DNA of 11,568 nt from Verrucomicrobiaceae bacterium. GTDB lineage: Bacteria > Verrucomicrobiota > Verrucomicrobiae > Verrucomicrobiales > Akkermansiaceae. Within the stretch, counting starts at the first letter, position 1. Every line of letters starts with the position of its first letter. The position numbers and the translations under genes are program-made. The notes below the pieces were generated by a model. The model was not told where the DNA came from, searched no databases, and was given only the letters and a program-made list of their open reading frames with translations. The stretch covers positions 1-11,568 of the forward strand of contig RPOS01000101.1 in assembly GCA_003820635.1 (NCBI GenBank). The letters are read 5' to 3'. Below, one piece after another: positions 1 through 7,049 of this stretch.

Positions 1-119
1 CCGGAGCGCGTGAAAGGTTTTCGGGCAGACGCAAGGACGGCGCACGGCGCATGCGTGGCAGCGGCGCAGCGGCCGCCGGGGTGCTGTGGAGTGTGCGGGA
101 CCTGCGGGTGAGGGTTTGA
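1..119 (+). CDS. C-terminal end of a RAYT/IS200-like transposase (partial)
   Basis: The frame entered at base 3 is open and ends at TGA 117-119, giving the last 38 residues of a protein that begins outside the window. Its motifs GARERF, RKDGAR, MRG, LWS and RDLR recur in the same order in the partial gene at the other end of the window; I count 25 of 38 identical residues. From memory, this tail belongs to REP-associated tyrosine transposases (Y1 transposase, IS200-like) common in Verrucomicrobiota. The catalytic HUH and tyrosine motifs would lie upstream and cannot be seen, so activity is unknown. The gene converges on hom, with 114 bp between the stops and no clear terminator there. That this is coding rests mainly on conservation with the second copy; the family name is less certain. 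Confidence 0.6.
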   Translation, partial: GARERFSGRRKDGARRMRGSGAAAAGVLWSVRDLRVRV

Positions 120-233
120 TCTGCCCGTGCGCGGATGGTGACCGTTGCCGCATTCTGCCGATGCCCTGAACTGCTTATCAAAACAAGGCCACGCAGCAGG
201 GATCTCGCCACCATGCCGGCAGCCTTACTTTGC

Positions 234-1544
234 TCACATCAGTTCTTCCTTGCGCAGGCTGACGATTGGCGCGAGCACGGTTGTCAGTTGCTGTATTTCC
301 GCGAGGGCCTTGCGCATGCGTCCTTCCTGCGTCTCGTGGGTCAGGATGATGAGGTCGGTCTGGCTTTCGCCCTCCACGGATTCATGCTGCAAAACGGCAT
401 CGATGGAAATATCTCCATCCGCCAGAATCCGGGTGATTTCCGCCAGCACGCCCTTTTGATCGGCCACCCGCAGCCGCAGGTAAAAAGCGGTGTGCACCTC
501 GTTGATCGGCAGCACTGGGGTGGCGTGCAACTTGTCCGGCTGGAAAGCCAGATGTGGCACCCGGTGGCCAGGATCCGCGGTGTGCAGGCGCGCGATGTCC
601 ACCAGATCGGCGATCACCGCGGAGGCGGTGGGCTCGCTGCCCGCGCCCTTGCCATAGTAAAGCGTGGTGCCGACCGCGTCTGCCTGGACCATCACGGCAT
701 TCATGGCGCCCTCGACGCTGGCGAGCAGGCGTTTCGCGGGCACCAGCGCCGGGTGCACCCGCAGCTCGATGCCCTCCGGACGGCGACGGGTGATGCCTAA
801 CAACTTGATGCGATAACCGAGTTGCTCCGCGCAGCGGATATCGGCCGGCTGCAGGTGGGTGATGCCTTCGATGTAGGCCTTGTCGAACTGCACGGGGATG
901 CCGAAGGCGATGGCGCTCATCAAGGTGATCTTGTGCGCGGCGTCCACGCCCTCGATGTCGAAGGTGGGGTCGGCCTCGGCGTAGCCGAGTTGTTGCGCGT
1001 CCTTGAGGGCGGTGGCGAAATCGAGCCCCTTGTCGCGCATTTCGGAGAGGATGAAATTGGTGGTGCCGTTGATGATGCCGGCGATCCACTCGATGCGGTT
1101 TGCGGTGAGCCCCTCGCGCAATGCCTTGATAATGGGGATGCCTCCCGCCACGGCGGCCTCGAAGGCCACCATCACGCCCTTTGCGCGCGCCGCTTCGAAA
1201 ATCTCGGGGCCGTGTTTGGCGAGCAGCGCTTTGTTGGCCGTGACCACGTGCTTGCCTGCGGTGATCGCTTCCATCACGAGTTGCTTGGCGATGCCGTAGC
1301 CGCCGATCAACTCCACCACGATGCTGATGTCCGGATTGGCGATCACCTCGCGCGCGTCCGCCACCACCTTCACGTGGTCTCCTACGATTTCACGCGCCCG
1401 CTCAACGTCCAGGTCCGCCACCATGGTGATCTCGATGCCGCGGCCAGCGCGGCGCCGGATTTCCTCCTGATTGCGCTTGAGCACTTGGAAGGTGCCGCTG
1501 CCGACCGTTCCAATGCCCAACAGGCCAACTTGAATGGGTTCCAT
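234..1544 (-). CDS. hom: Homoserine dehydrogenase
   Basis: This cytoplasmic enzyme reduces aspartate semialdehyde to homoserine with NAD(P)H, at the branch leading to threonine, methionine and isoleucine. The 436-residue length is usual for the long, ACT-containing form. The N-terminal Rossmann motif GIGTVG is at residues 10-15. TANK at 102-105 supplies a conserved lysine. GIINGTTNFIL at 156-166 and the DPTFDIEGVDAAHK block at 192-205 carry the catalytic Asp201 and Lys205. Residues about 354-430 form an ACT domain, the usual site of threonine feedback inhibition, so allosteric control by threonine is likely. The ATG at 1544 fits the family start, because the nucleotide-binding fold begins at once. 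No Shine-Dalgarno sequence precedes it. It stands alone on its strand, divergent from prfC across a long repeat-bearing spacer. No thrB, thrC or lysC is adjacent in the window. Confidence 0.97.
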   Translation of the reverse strand: MEPIQVGLLGIGTVGSGTFQVLKRNQEEIRRRAGRGIEITMVADLDVERAREIVGDHVKVVADAREVIANPDISIVVELIGGYGIAKQLVMEAITAGKHVVTANKALLAKHGPEIFEAARAKGVMVAFEAAVAGGIPIIKALREGLTANRIEWIAGIINGTTNFILSEMRDKGLDFATALKDAQQLGYAEADPTFDIEGVDAAHKITLMSAIAFGIPVQFDKAYIEGITHLQPADIRCAEQLGYRIKLLGITRRRPEGIELRVHPALVPAKRLLASVEGAMNAVMVQADAVGTTLYYGKGAGSEPTASAVIADLVDIARLHTADPGHRVPHLAFQPDKLHATPVLPINEVHTAFYLRLRVADQKGVLAEITRILADGDISIDAVLQHESVEGESQTDLIILTHETQEGRMRKALAEIQQLTTVLAPIVSLRKEELM

Positions 1545-1580
1545 GAATGAAGTTTCGGATGAAGGTTTGAAATCGCCGGC

Positions 1581-1610
1581 AAAAACCCGGCTGCCGGCCG
1601 GATTTCCGGG
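1581..1610 (-). promoter_or_regulatory. Terminator-like hairpin in the hom leader, possible attenuator
   Basis: Read toward hom, CCCGG (1610-1606) can pair with CCGGG (1590-1586), and five T follow directly (1585-1581), 36 nt before the hom ATG. An alternative pairing of GCCGGC (1598-1593) with GCCGGC (1580-1575) would break this stem, so two exclusive folds are possible, as in attenuators. The stem is only 5 bp and I found no Thr/Ile-rich leader peptide. This is a suggestion only. Confidence 0.25.
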
Positions 1611-1684
1611 CGCACTCTTGATGCTCCCTCGCTGCGGATCAATGCCAATTCACGCCTGCCGCCGCGAGTGTGTGGCGGATTTCA

Positions 1685-1810
1685 CGCGATCATGGAATAG
1701 AAGGACGGCCGGAAATGGGATATCCCTCATCTGTCGCCGCGGATTTCGACACGATCCCCCCCAAACACGATCGGCGGATGCGGAAGGTCTCCTTCAGCAT
1801 CCGCCGATTC
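1685..1810 (+). repeat. Structured repeat unit, copy 1
   Basis: This copy begins CGCGATC, continues with ATAG, GGCCGGAAATGGG, TAT, CTCA and CTGTCGCCGCG at near-constant spacing, then CACGATCCCCCC, and closes with a hairpin. In the hairpin ATCGGCGGATGC (1770-1781) pairs with GCATCCGCCGAT (1797-1808). After one G/A mismatch, GAAGG (1783-1787) pairs with CCTTC (1791-1795) around a TCT loop. The same block order recurs 134 bp downstream. It resembles a REP- or MITE-like element. I do not recognise a named family. Confidence 0.75.
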
Positions 1811-1818
1811 ATTTTCTA

Positions 1819-2002
1819 CGCGATCGCGTGATAGGATGTGGCCGGAAATGGGGTATATCTCACCTGTCGCCGCGAACGTTTCCCCCCAAGCGCTGCGGAT
1901 CCCGACACTCCCCCCGAGAAACCGTTTCCCCCCGAAACACAATCCCCCCGAATCAAAGTCGGCGGACGCTGGAGGCCCCCCCCTTCAACGTCCGCCGATT
2001 CG
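1819..2002 (+). repeat. Structured repeat unit, copy 2 (expanded)
   Basis: This copy has the same opening (CGCGATC, ATAG, GGCCGGAAATGGG, TAT, CTCA, CTGTCGCCGCG) and the same closing hairpin as copy 1. About 58 extra bases in the middle carry further C6 runs. In the hairpin TCGGCGGACG (1959-1968) pairs with CGTCCGCCGA (1989-1998). After a C/A mismatch, TGGAGG (1970-1975) pairs with CCTTCA (1982-1987), with one G-U, around a loop of six C. Relative to copy 1, pair T1779-A1799 is replaced by C1967-G1990, a compensatory change. The hairpin ends about 70 bp before the prfC start, so it may be transcribed in the prfC leader. Confidence 0.75.
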
Positions 2003-2068
2003 CATTCCGGGCGGCAAGGCCATCCGGGCTTGATCGGCCCCTGCCCGGCGTTTACCCCCTGCGGGCCG

Positions 2069-3715
2069 ATGTCCGCTTCTCCCTACTCCATCCCCTCGCC
2101 CGCCTTGCGGCGCGAGGTGGGCCGCCGCCGCTCGTTCGCGATCATTTCCCACCCGGATGCCGGAAAAACGACGCTGACCGAGAAATTCCTGCTCTATGGC
2201 GGGGCGCTCAACCTGGCCGGCAGCGTGACCGCGCGCAAAAACCAGCGCGCCACCACCTCGGACTGGATGGAGCTCGAAAAACAACGCGGCATTTCCGTTT
2301 CCTCCACCGTGCTGCAGTTCGAATACAAGGACTGCGTGGTCAACATCCTCGATACGCCGGGCCACAAGGATTTCTCGGAGGACACCTACCGCGTTCTGAC
2401 AGCGGTGGACGCCGCCGTGATGGTGGTGGACGCCGGCAAGGGCATCGAAAGCCAGACCCGCAAACTCTTCGAAGTCTGCCGCCGCCGCGGCGTGCCGATC
2501 TTCACCTTCATGAACAAGATGGACCGCCCGGCGCGGCCGTCGCTCGATCTGGTGGACGAGCTGGAAAACGTGCTCGGCATCCACGCCTGGCCGGTCAACT
2601 GGCCGCTTGGCGACGGCCCGCGCTTCAAGGGCGTGTATGACCGCGAGAACAAGCAGGTGCATCTTTTCCAACGCACCGTGCATGGTGCCTACCGTGCGCC
2701 GGTGGCCGTGACCGGCATCGAGGACGAGAGTGTGCAGGAAGCGGTGGAGGAGGGGACTTACCGGCAGGTTTGTGACGAACTTGAGTTGTTAGAAGGAGCG
2801 GGCGCGGACTTCGATGTGGCGAAAGTGCTGGCTGGCGAGTTGACGCCCGTATTCTTCGGCAGCGCGGCCAACAACTTCGGCGTGCAGCTTTTGTTGGACC
2901 GTTTCCTCGAACTCGCTCCATCGCCGCTGCCGCGCGAAAGCGACGGCTTGACCATTGATCCGGCTTCCGAAGAGTTCTCCGCCTTTGTCTTCAAGATCCA
3001 GGCAAACATGAACCCGAAGCACCGCGACCGCGTGGCCTTCGTGCGCATCGTTTCCGGCAAATTCGAGCGCGACATGAACGTGCTCAACACGCGCAGCGGC
3101 GAGAAGATGCGCCTTGGCAACTCGCAGCGCCTCTTCGCCCGCGAACGCGAAACCGTGGACGACGCCTTTGCCGGCGATGTCGTCGGCCTCGTTGGAAACT
3201 ACGATTTGCTCATCGGGGACACGCTCGCCTCCCGGTCCGGTGTCACCTTCCACGAGATTCCGCGTTTCGCCCCCGAGTGCTTTTCCTATCTCCACAACAA
3301 GAGCACCGCGAAATACAAACGCTTCCGCGACGGGCTCCAGCAGCTTCTCAAGGAAGGTGTGGCCAGTGAGTTCCAGCTGCTCGACGCCGGCCCGGCATCG
3401 GTGCCGCTGTTAGGCGCGGTGGGCCCGCTGCAGTTCGAAGTCCTTCAATACCGCCTCGAAGGCGAATACGCCGCGGAAACCCGGCTGGAACCCGCAAGCT
3501 GGTCGCTCGCCCGCTGGCTCAAGCCGAAGGATGGCGACCCGCTCGCTCCTGAAGCGCGTCCGTCGCTCTCGCTCGGCGCAGCGCTCGCCCGCGACTCGAA
3601 CGGCTGGCTCGTCGCCCTGCTGCCCAGCGAATGGGCGCTCAAGACCTTCGCCGACAAGAACGAGGACTGGATCATCTCCGACCAGCCGTTTCCTCCGCCG
3701 GTGGCGGAGCGTTGA
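2069..3715 (+). CDS. prfC: Peptide chain release factor 3
   Basis: RF3 is a translational GTPase that removes RF1 or RF2 from the ribosome after peptide release. From the ATG at 2069 the protein has 548 residues, close to the 529 of E. coli RF3. GTPase motifs appear in order: P-loop HPDAGKTT (28-35), switch I RGIS (73-76), DTPGHKDF (95-102), NKMDR (149-153) and the G5 region with GSAANNFG (264-271). Domains II and III follow, including GPLQFEV near residue 452. The SHPDAGKTT and FGSAANNFGV variants point to RF3 rather than EF-G. The open frame extends upstream to about 1838, but family length and the repeats there argue for the 2069 start. No Shine-Dalgarno is visible. Two Leu codons (2789 and 3410) are TTA. 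The stop is 7 bp from that of the convergent aminopeptidase gene. Confidence 0.96.
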   Translation: MSASPYSIPSPALRREVGRRRSFAIISHPDAGKTTLTEKFLLYGGALNLAGSVTARKNQRATTSDWMELEKQRGISVSSTVLQFEYKDCVVNILDTPGHKDFSEDTYRVLTAVDAAVMVVDAGKGIESQTRKLFEVCRRRGVPIFTFMNKMDRPARPSLDLVDELENVLGIHAWPVNWPLGDGPRFKGVYDRENKQVHLFQRTVHGAYRAPVAVTGIEDESVQEAVEEGTYRQVCDELELLEGAGADFDVAKVLAGELTPVFFGSAANNFGVQLLLDRFLELAPSPLPRESDGLTIDPASEEFSAFVFKIQANMNPKHRDRVAFVRIVSGKFERDMNVLNTRSGEKMRLGNSQRLFARERETVDDAFAGDVVGLVGNYDLLIGDTLASRSGVTFHEIPRFAPECFSYLHNKSTAKYKRFRDGLQQLLKEGVASEFQLLDAGPASVPLLGAVGPLQFEVLQYRLEGEYAAETRLEPASWSLARWLKPKDGDPLAPEARPSLSLGAALARDSNGWLVALLPSEWALKTFADKNEDWIISDQPFPPPVAER

Positions 3716-3722
3716 GCCAAGC

Positions 3723-4823
3723 TCACCCGTTCAGCTTCGCCAGCGCCTTGGGCAGGAAGACGCCGTCCTTGCGGATGAGCTTGCCGTCGAAGCGGATCTC
3801 GCCGCCGCCGTAGTCCTTGCGCTGGATGCAGACCATATCCCAGTGGACTTGCGAGCGGTTGCCGTTGTCCGCCTCCTCGTAGGCCTGGCCGGGCGTGAAG
3901 TGGAACGAGCCGGCGATTTTCTCGTCAAACAGGATGTCGCGCATCGGCTCGCGGATCACCGGATGGAAGCCGAGCGCGAACTCGCCGATGTGGCGCGCGC
4001 CGGGGTCGCTGTCGAGTATGCGGTTGAGTTGTTTGGTCTTAGCGCCGGCCTCGGCCTTGACGATTTTTCCCTTGGAAAACTCCAGCCGGATGCCGTCGAA
4101 GGGGATGCCCTGATAGATGGTGGGCGCGTTGTATGAAACCACGCCTTCCACCGAATCCTTCACGGGAGCGGTGAAGACCTCGCCGTCCGGAATGTTATAA
4201 GTACCGCCGCAGACGATGGAGCGGATGTTCTTGATGGAAAACTTCAGGTCGGTGCCCGGGCCGGTGATCTCGACGCGGTCGGTGGCGTCCATGAGTTTCT
4301 TGAGCGCGTTCATGGCGGGCAGCAGCGCCTTGTAGTCGAGCAGGCAGACATTGAAGTAGAAATCCTCGAATGCCTCGGTACTCATGCCGGCCTGCTGTGC
4401 CATGGATGCGGAGGGCCAGCGCAGCACGCACCACTTGGTCCGGCGCACGCGGTGGTCCAGCACCGGGCGCATGTGTTTCATGGCGAGTTTCATTTTCTCC
4501 GCGGGGACGTCCGAGGTTTCGGCGATGTTGTGGCCGCCGCGGATGGCGATGTAGGCGTCCATGTCCTTCATCTCGGCGAGCAGGTGTTTGGAAATCACCG
4601 TGTATTGCGCATCGTCCGCGCCCTTGAGCATCTCGCGCGTGAGGCGGCCCTGGTGGAGGCGAAGGAAGGGCAGCGCGCCCTTGGCCCGCACCTCGCGGAT
4701 CAGGGCGAGGCCGATGGACTCCGGCACGTCGTGCAGATCGAGCAGGACTTTCTCGCCTTTTTTCAGCGAGGTGGAATAGCGGACAAGCTGGCGGGCCAGG
4801 GCGTCGATGCGGGCGTCGTGCAT
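3723..4823 (-). CDS. M29-family metallo-aminopeptidase
   Basis: Members of this family (thermophilic aminopeptidase T, AmpS) remove N-terminal residues from peptides with two divalent metals, usually in the cytoplasm. From the ATG at 4823 the protein has 366 residues, slightly shorter than the roughly 410 of the known enzymes. The metal and catalytic motifs are all present: GEVFTAP (Glu215), IGEFALG (Glu281), [10 protein letters not shown] (His308 and Tyr315) and VHWDM (His327 and Asp329). The first-to-second glutamate spacing matches the family. The stretch before HWDM is shorter than in aminopeptidase T. A GTG at 4874 would add 17 residues (rich in Arg and Pro) and I rejected it. The gene follows speA by 57 bp on the same strand, so co-transcription is likely. 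No signal peptide is seen. The substrate is unknown. Confidence 0.9.
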   Translation of the reverse strand: MHDARIDALARQLVRYSTSLKKGEKVLLDLHDVPESIGLALIREVRAKGALPFLRLHQGRLTREMLKGADDAQYTVISKHLLAEMKDMDAYIAIRGGHNIAETSDVPAEKMKLAMKHMRPVLDHRVRRTKWCVLRWPSASMAQQAGMSTEAFEDFYFNVCLLDYKALLPAMNALKKLMDATDRVEITGPGTDLKFSIKNIRSIVCGGTYNIPDGEVFTAPVKDSVEGVVSYNAPTIYQGIPFDGIRLEFSKGKIVKAEAGAKTKQLNRILDSDPGARHIGEFALGFHPVIREPMRDILFDEKIAGSFHFTPGQAYEEADNGNRSQVHWDMVCIQRKDYGGGEIRFDGKLIRKDGVFLPKALAKLNG

Positions 4824-4843
4824 GGGCGGTCTGATAGCGGGTG

Positions 4844-4857
4844 GGAGCGCCCGCTCC
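4844..4857 (-). other. Short GC hairpin between speA and the aminopeptidase gene
   Basis: GGAGCG and CGCTCC form a perfect 6-bp inverted repeat around two bases (sterically a 5-bp stem with a 4-nt loop) in the 57-bp gap. No T run follows, so it is unlikely to be an efficient intrinsic terminator. It could stabilise an mRNA end or simply reflect high GC. Confidence 0.35.
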
Positions 4858-4880
4858 AAGCGCCAAGTGCGCACCCGGTC

Positions 4881-6830
4881 TCAGGACTCGAAATAGGTGT
4901 AGCCGTTGAGGCCCTCGCGGTAGAGATCGAGAATTTCGCGGCGTTCCTTTGGCGAGATGCGGCCGTCGGTGACCGCTTTCTCGGCGAAGTTGCGGAACTT
5001 GGAAACGAGCTCCTTCGGGTCGTATTCCACATAAGTGAGCACGTCGGCCACGGTGTCGCCCTCGACCTCGTGGGTATAAACCGGCTTGCCCTTCTCAAGG
5101 TGCACACCCACGACGTTGGTATCACCTAACAGGTTGTGGAGGTCGCCGAGGGTTTCCTGATAGGCGCCGACGAGGAACACGGCGACGTAATAGGGCTCAT
5201 CCGGCTTGAGCTCATGCAGCGGCAGGATTTTGGCGACGTCCTCCTTGTCGATGAAGCGGTCGATCTTGCCGTCGCAATCACAGGTGATGTCCGCCAGCAC
5301 GGCGCGCTGGCGGGGTTTTTCGTCGAGCCGGTGGATGGGCATCACCGGGAAGAGCTGGTCGATGGCCCACGAGTCCGGCAGGGACTGGAAGAGCGAGAAG
5401 TTTCCGTAGTAGAAATCGACAAGCGTTGAGGAAAGCTCGCGGAGGTCTTCCGGCACCTCTTCAAGCTGTGCGATGAGCTTGGAGATGCGGGTGATGATGT
5501 GCCAGAACCAGGCCTCGGCCAGGCCGCGCTCGCGCAAGGTGGCATTGCCATAGAAAAACTGCGCGCGCATCTGGTCGCGGTAATAGACGGCGTCGTTGAA
5601 GCTTTCCTGCAGGTTCTTCTTGCTGAGCGTCTTGTTGACGTCGATCAGGTTGGCGAGGTTCTGTGGCGGGTTTTGCGGCACCGCCGGGGCGGACTCGCTG
5701 GTTTGCGCGCTGGTGACATCCAGGATGTTGAAGACCAGCGCCGAGTAGTAGGCGACCACCGCGCGGCCGCTCTCGGAAATGAGGTTGGGATGGGAAACGC
5801 CGGCCTTGTCGCAGATTTGGGAAACCACCTCGATGATGTCCATGCAGTATTCGGCCACGGAGTAGTTGCAGGACGAGTGGAAATTGGTGTGGGAGCCGTC
5901 GTAGTCCACCGCCATGCCGCCGCCGATGTCGAGCACGCCCATCGGCGCGCCTTCCTTGACGAGATCGCAATACATGCGCACGGCCTCGGTGGCACCCTCG
6001 CGGATGGCGGCGATGTTGGGGATCTGCGAGCCTTGGTGGTAGTGCAGCATTTTCAGGCAACCGAGGTAACCGGCGTCCTTGAGGTGGTCCACCACGCCGA
6101 TGACCTGGGCGGCATTGAGGCCGAAAACGGACTTGTCCCCGGCGCTGTCCTGCCAGTGGCCGGAGCCGCGGGTGGACAGGCGCACACGCACGCCGAGATT
6201 CGGCAGCACGCCGATTTTGCGTGAGCGTTCGAGGATGAGTTCGAGCTCACTGGGCATTTCCAGCACCAGCATGATGCGCAGGCCCATTTTCTGCGAGTGC
6301 AGCGCCAGATCAATGAACTCCTCGTCCTTGTAGCCGTTGCAGATGATGTAGGCTTCCGGATCGTGCATGTGCGCCAGCGCGGCGATCAACTCGGGCTTGG
6401 AGCCGGCTTCGAGGCCGTAGTGGTAGCGCTTGCCGAACTCGGCGATCTCCTCGATCACCTGCCGCTGCTGGTTTACCTTAATCGGGTAAACTCCGCGATA
6501 TTCGCCGCGGTAGCCGGTGTCCTTGATCGCCTTGCGGAATGACTCGTTGATCTCGGTGATGCGCGAGTGCAGCAGGTCGCGGAAGCGCAACAGCACCGGC
6601 AGGTGCGTGCCGCGGTCACGCAGGCCCTCAATCACCTCGAAAAGCGAAACCTCCTTGCTGGCCTCATCGTCTTCGAGACGCACGGTGACGTGGCCCTTCT
6701 TGTTGACGCCGAAAAAGCGGTGGCCCCAGGATTCCACGCCGTAGAGTTCGGCGGATTGTTCCGGGGACCAGGAATTGGCCGCCATGCGTTTGGGCGACTT
6801 CGGGGCGGCGGCGGAAGAAGGAGAAGTCAT
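4881..6830 (-). CDS. speA: Biosynthetic arginine decarboxylase
   Basis: This PLP enzyme converts arginine to agmatine, the first step of the agmatine route to putrescine and spermidine. The 649 residues match E. coli SpeA (658). Fold-III decarboxylase landmarks are visible: YPIKVNQQ with the PLP lysine Lys118, LHYHQGSQIPN (262-272), the glycine-rich phosphate-binding DIGGGMAVDYDGS (301-313), SESGRAVVAYY (352-362), DITCDCDGKID (514-524) with the catalytic-cysteine region, and GAYQETLGDLHNLLGD (555-570). The ATG at 6830 gives a Ser/Ala/Pro-rich N-terminus. An internal ATG at 6785 (MAANSW) is a possible alternative start, and neither has a Shine-Dalgarno. The 219-bp gap upstream and the hairpin in it suggest transcription separate from the exbB operon. 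The M29 gene follows on the same strand. Leu568 is encoded by TTA in the LLG context discussed in the findings. Confidence 0.96.
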   Translation of the reverse strand: MTSPSSAAAPKSPKRMAANSWSPEQSAELYGVESWGHRFFGVNKKGHVTVRLEDDEASKEVSLFEVIEGLRDRGTHLPVLLRFRDLLHSRITEINESFRKAIKDTGYRGEYRGVYPIKVNQQRQVIEEIAEFGKRYHYGLEAGSKPELIAALAHMHDPEAYIICNGYKDEEFIDLALHSQKMGLRIMLVLEMPSELELILERSRKIGVLPNLGVRVRLSTRGSGHWQDSAGDKSVFGLNAAQVIGVVDHLKDAGYLGCLKMLHYHQGSQIPNIAAIREGATEAVRMYCDLVKEGAPMGVLDIGGGMAVDYDGSHTNFHSSCNYSVAEYCMDIIEVVSQICDKAGVSHPNLISESGRAVVAYYSALVFNILDVTSAQTSESAPAVPQNPPQNLANLIDVNKTLSKKNLQESFNDAVYYRDQMRAQFFYGNATLRERGLAEAWFWHIITRISKLIAQLEEVPEDLRELSSTLVDFYYGNFSLFQSLPDSWAIDQLFPVMPIHRLDEKPRQRAVLADITCDCDGKIDRFIDKEDVAKILPLHELKPDEPYYVAVFLVGAYQETLGDLHNLLGDTNVVGVHLEKGKPVYTHEVEGDTVADVLTYVEYDPKELVSKFRNFAEKAVTDGRISPKERREILDLYREGLNGYTYFES

Positions 6831-6874
6831 AGATGTGGCAGCGGGAGCGGGGCGGCAGACAAACCCGGATCGCC

Positions 6875-6907
6875 GGGAAAAACCACTAAATTCCTCGGTG
6901 GTTTTCC
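6875..6907 (-). terminator. Candidate terminator hairpin between the TPR gene and speA
   Basis: Read on the minus strand, GGAAAACCAC (6907-6898) pairs with GTGGTTTTTCC (6886-6876) with one extra T bulged, around an 11-nt loop; this makes a 10-bp stem whose right arm contains five T. It lies about 140 nt beyond the TPR-gene stop and 45 nt before the speA start. It may end exbB-operon transcripts or act in the speA leader. The T run is inside the stem rather than after it, so intrinsic termination is uncertain. Confidence 0.4.
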
Positions 6908-7049
6908 GCGCCGTGAAGCCCGCGCGGCATGTCTGGTGATCCCTTCCCGCCGGTGGCCTCTACTTTATTTGCTTGGCTTGGCTCTTGGCCGTCAACATGC
7001 GACGGGAAAACCCCGAGGGATTGGAGAACCCGGACAAATGCCGCACGGG

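Larger units (their letters stand above)
1545..2068. other. Divergent hom/prfC intergenic region, non-coding, repeat-rich
   Basis: These 524 bp separate the start codons of hom and prfC. The frame of prfC stays open back to about 1838, but those 77 codons run through the repeats, are proline- and arginine-rich, and have no counterpart in release factor 3, so I treat them as untranslated. The region holds a possible hom attenuator (1581-1610), two copies of a structured unit (1685-1810 and 1819-2002), a 12-bp perfect palindrome ACGCGATCGCGT (1818-1829), a 10-bp palindrome GGGATATCCC (1717-1726) and five or six runs of C. Promoters for both genes must lie here, but I could not assign convincing -35/-10 boxes. 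Confidence 0.8.

Noticed and set aside
120..233. Possible terminator between the left transposase tail and hom
   Set aside because: I found no stem longer than a few base pairs and no T run positioned for either gene.
822..1550. Plus-strand 242-codon frame opposite hom
   Set aside because: It is the antisense shadow of hom; the minus strand shows all homoserine dehydrogenase motifs.
1750..2000. CRISPR-like array from the recurring C6 motifs
   Set aside because: Spacing is irregular, the repeated core is only about 8-10 bp, and there are no spacers of uniform length or cas genes.
1838..2068. N-terminal extension of prfC by 77 residues
   Set aside because: The codons run through the repeat and hairpin region, the sequence is low-complexity, and RF3 proteins begin near the ATG at 2069.
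4824..4874. GTG start 17 residues upstream for the aminopeptidase
   Set aside because: The extra residues are unlike the family N-terminus, and the ATG at 4823 matches the usual start before the first helix.
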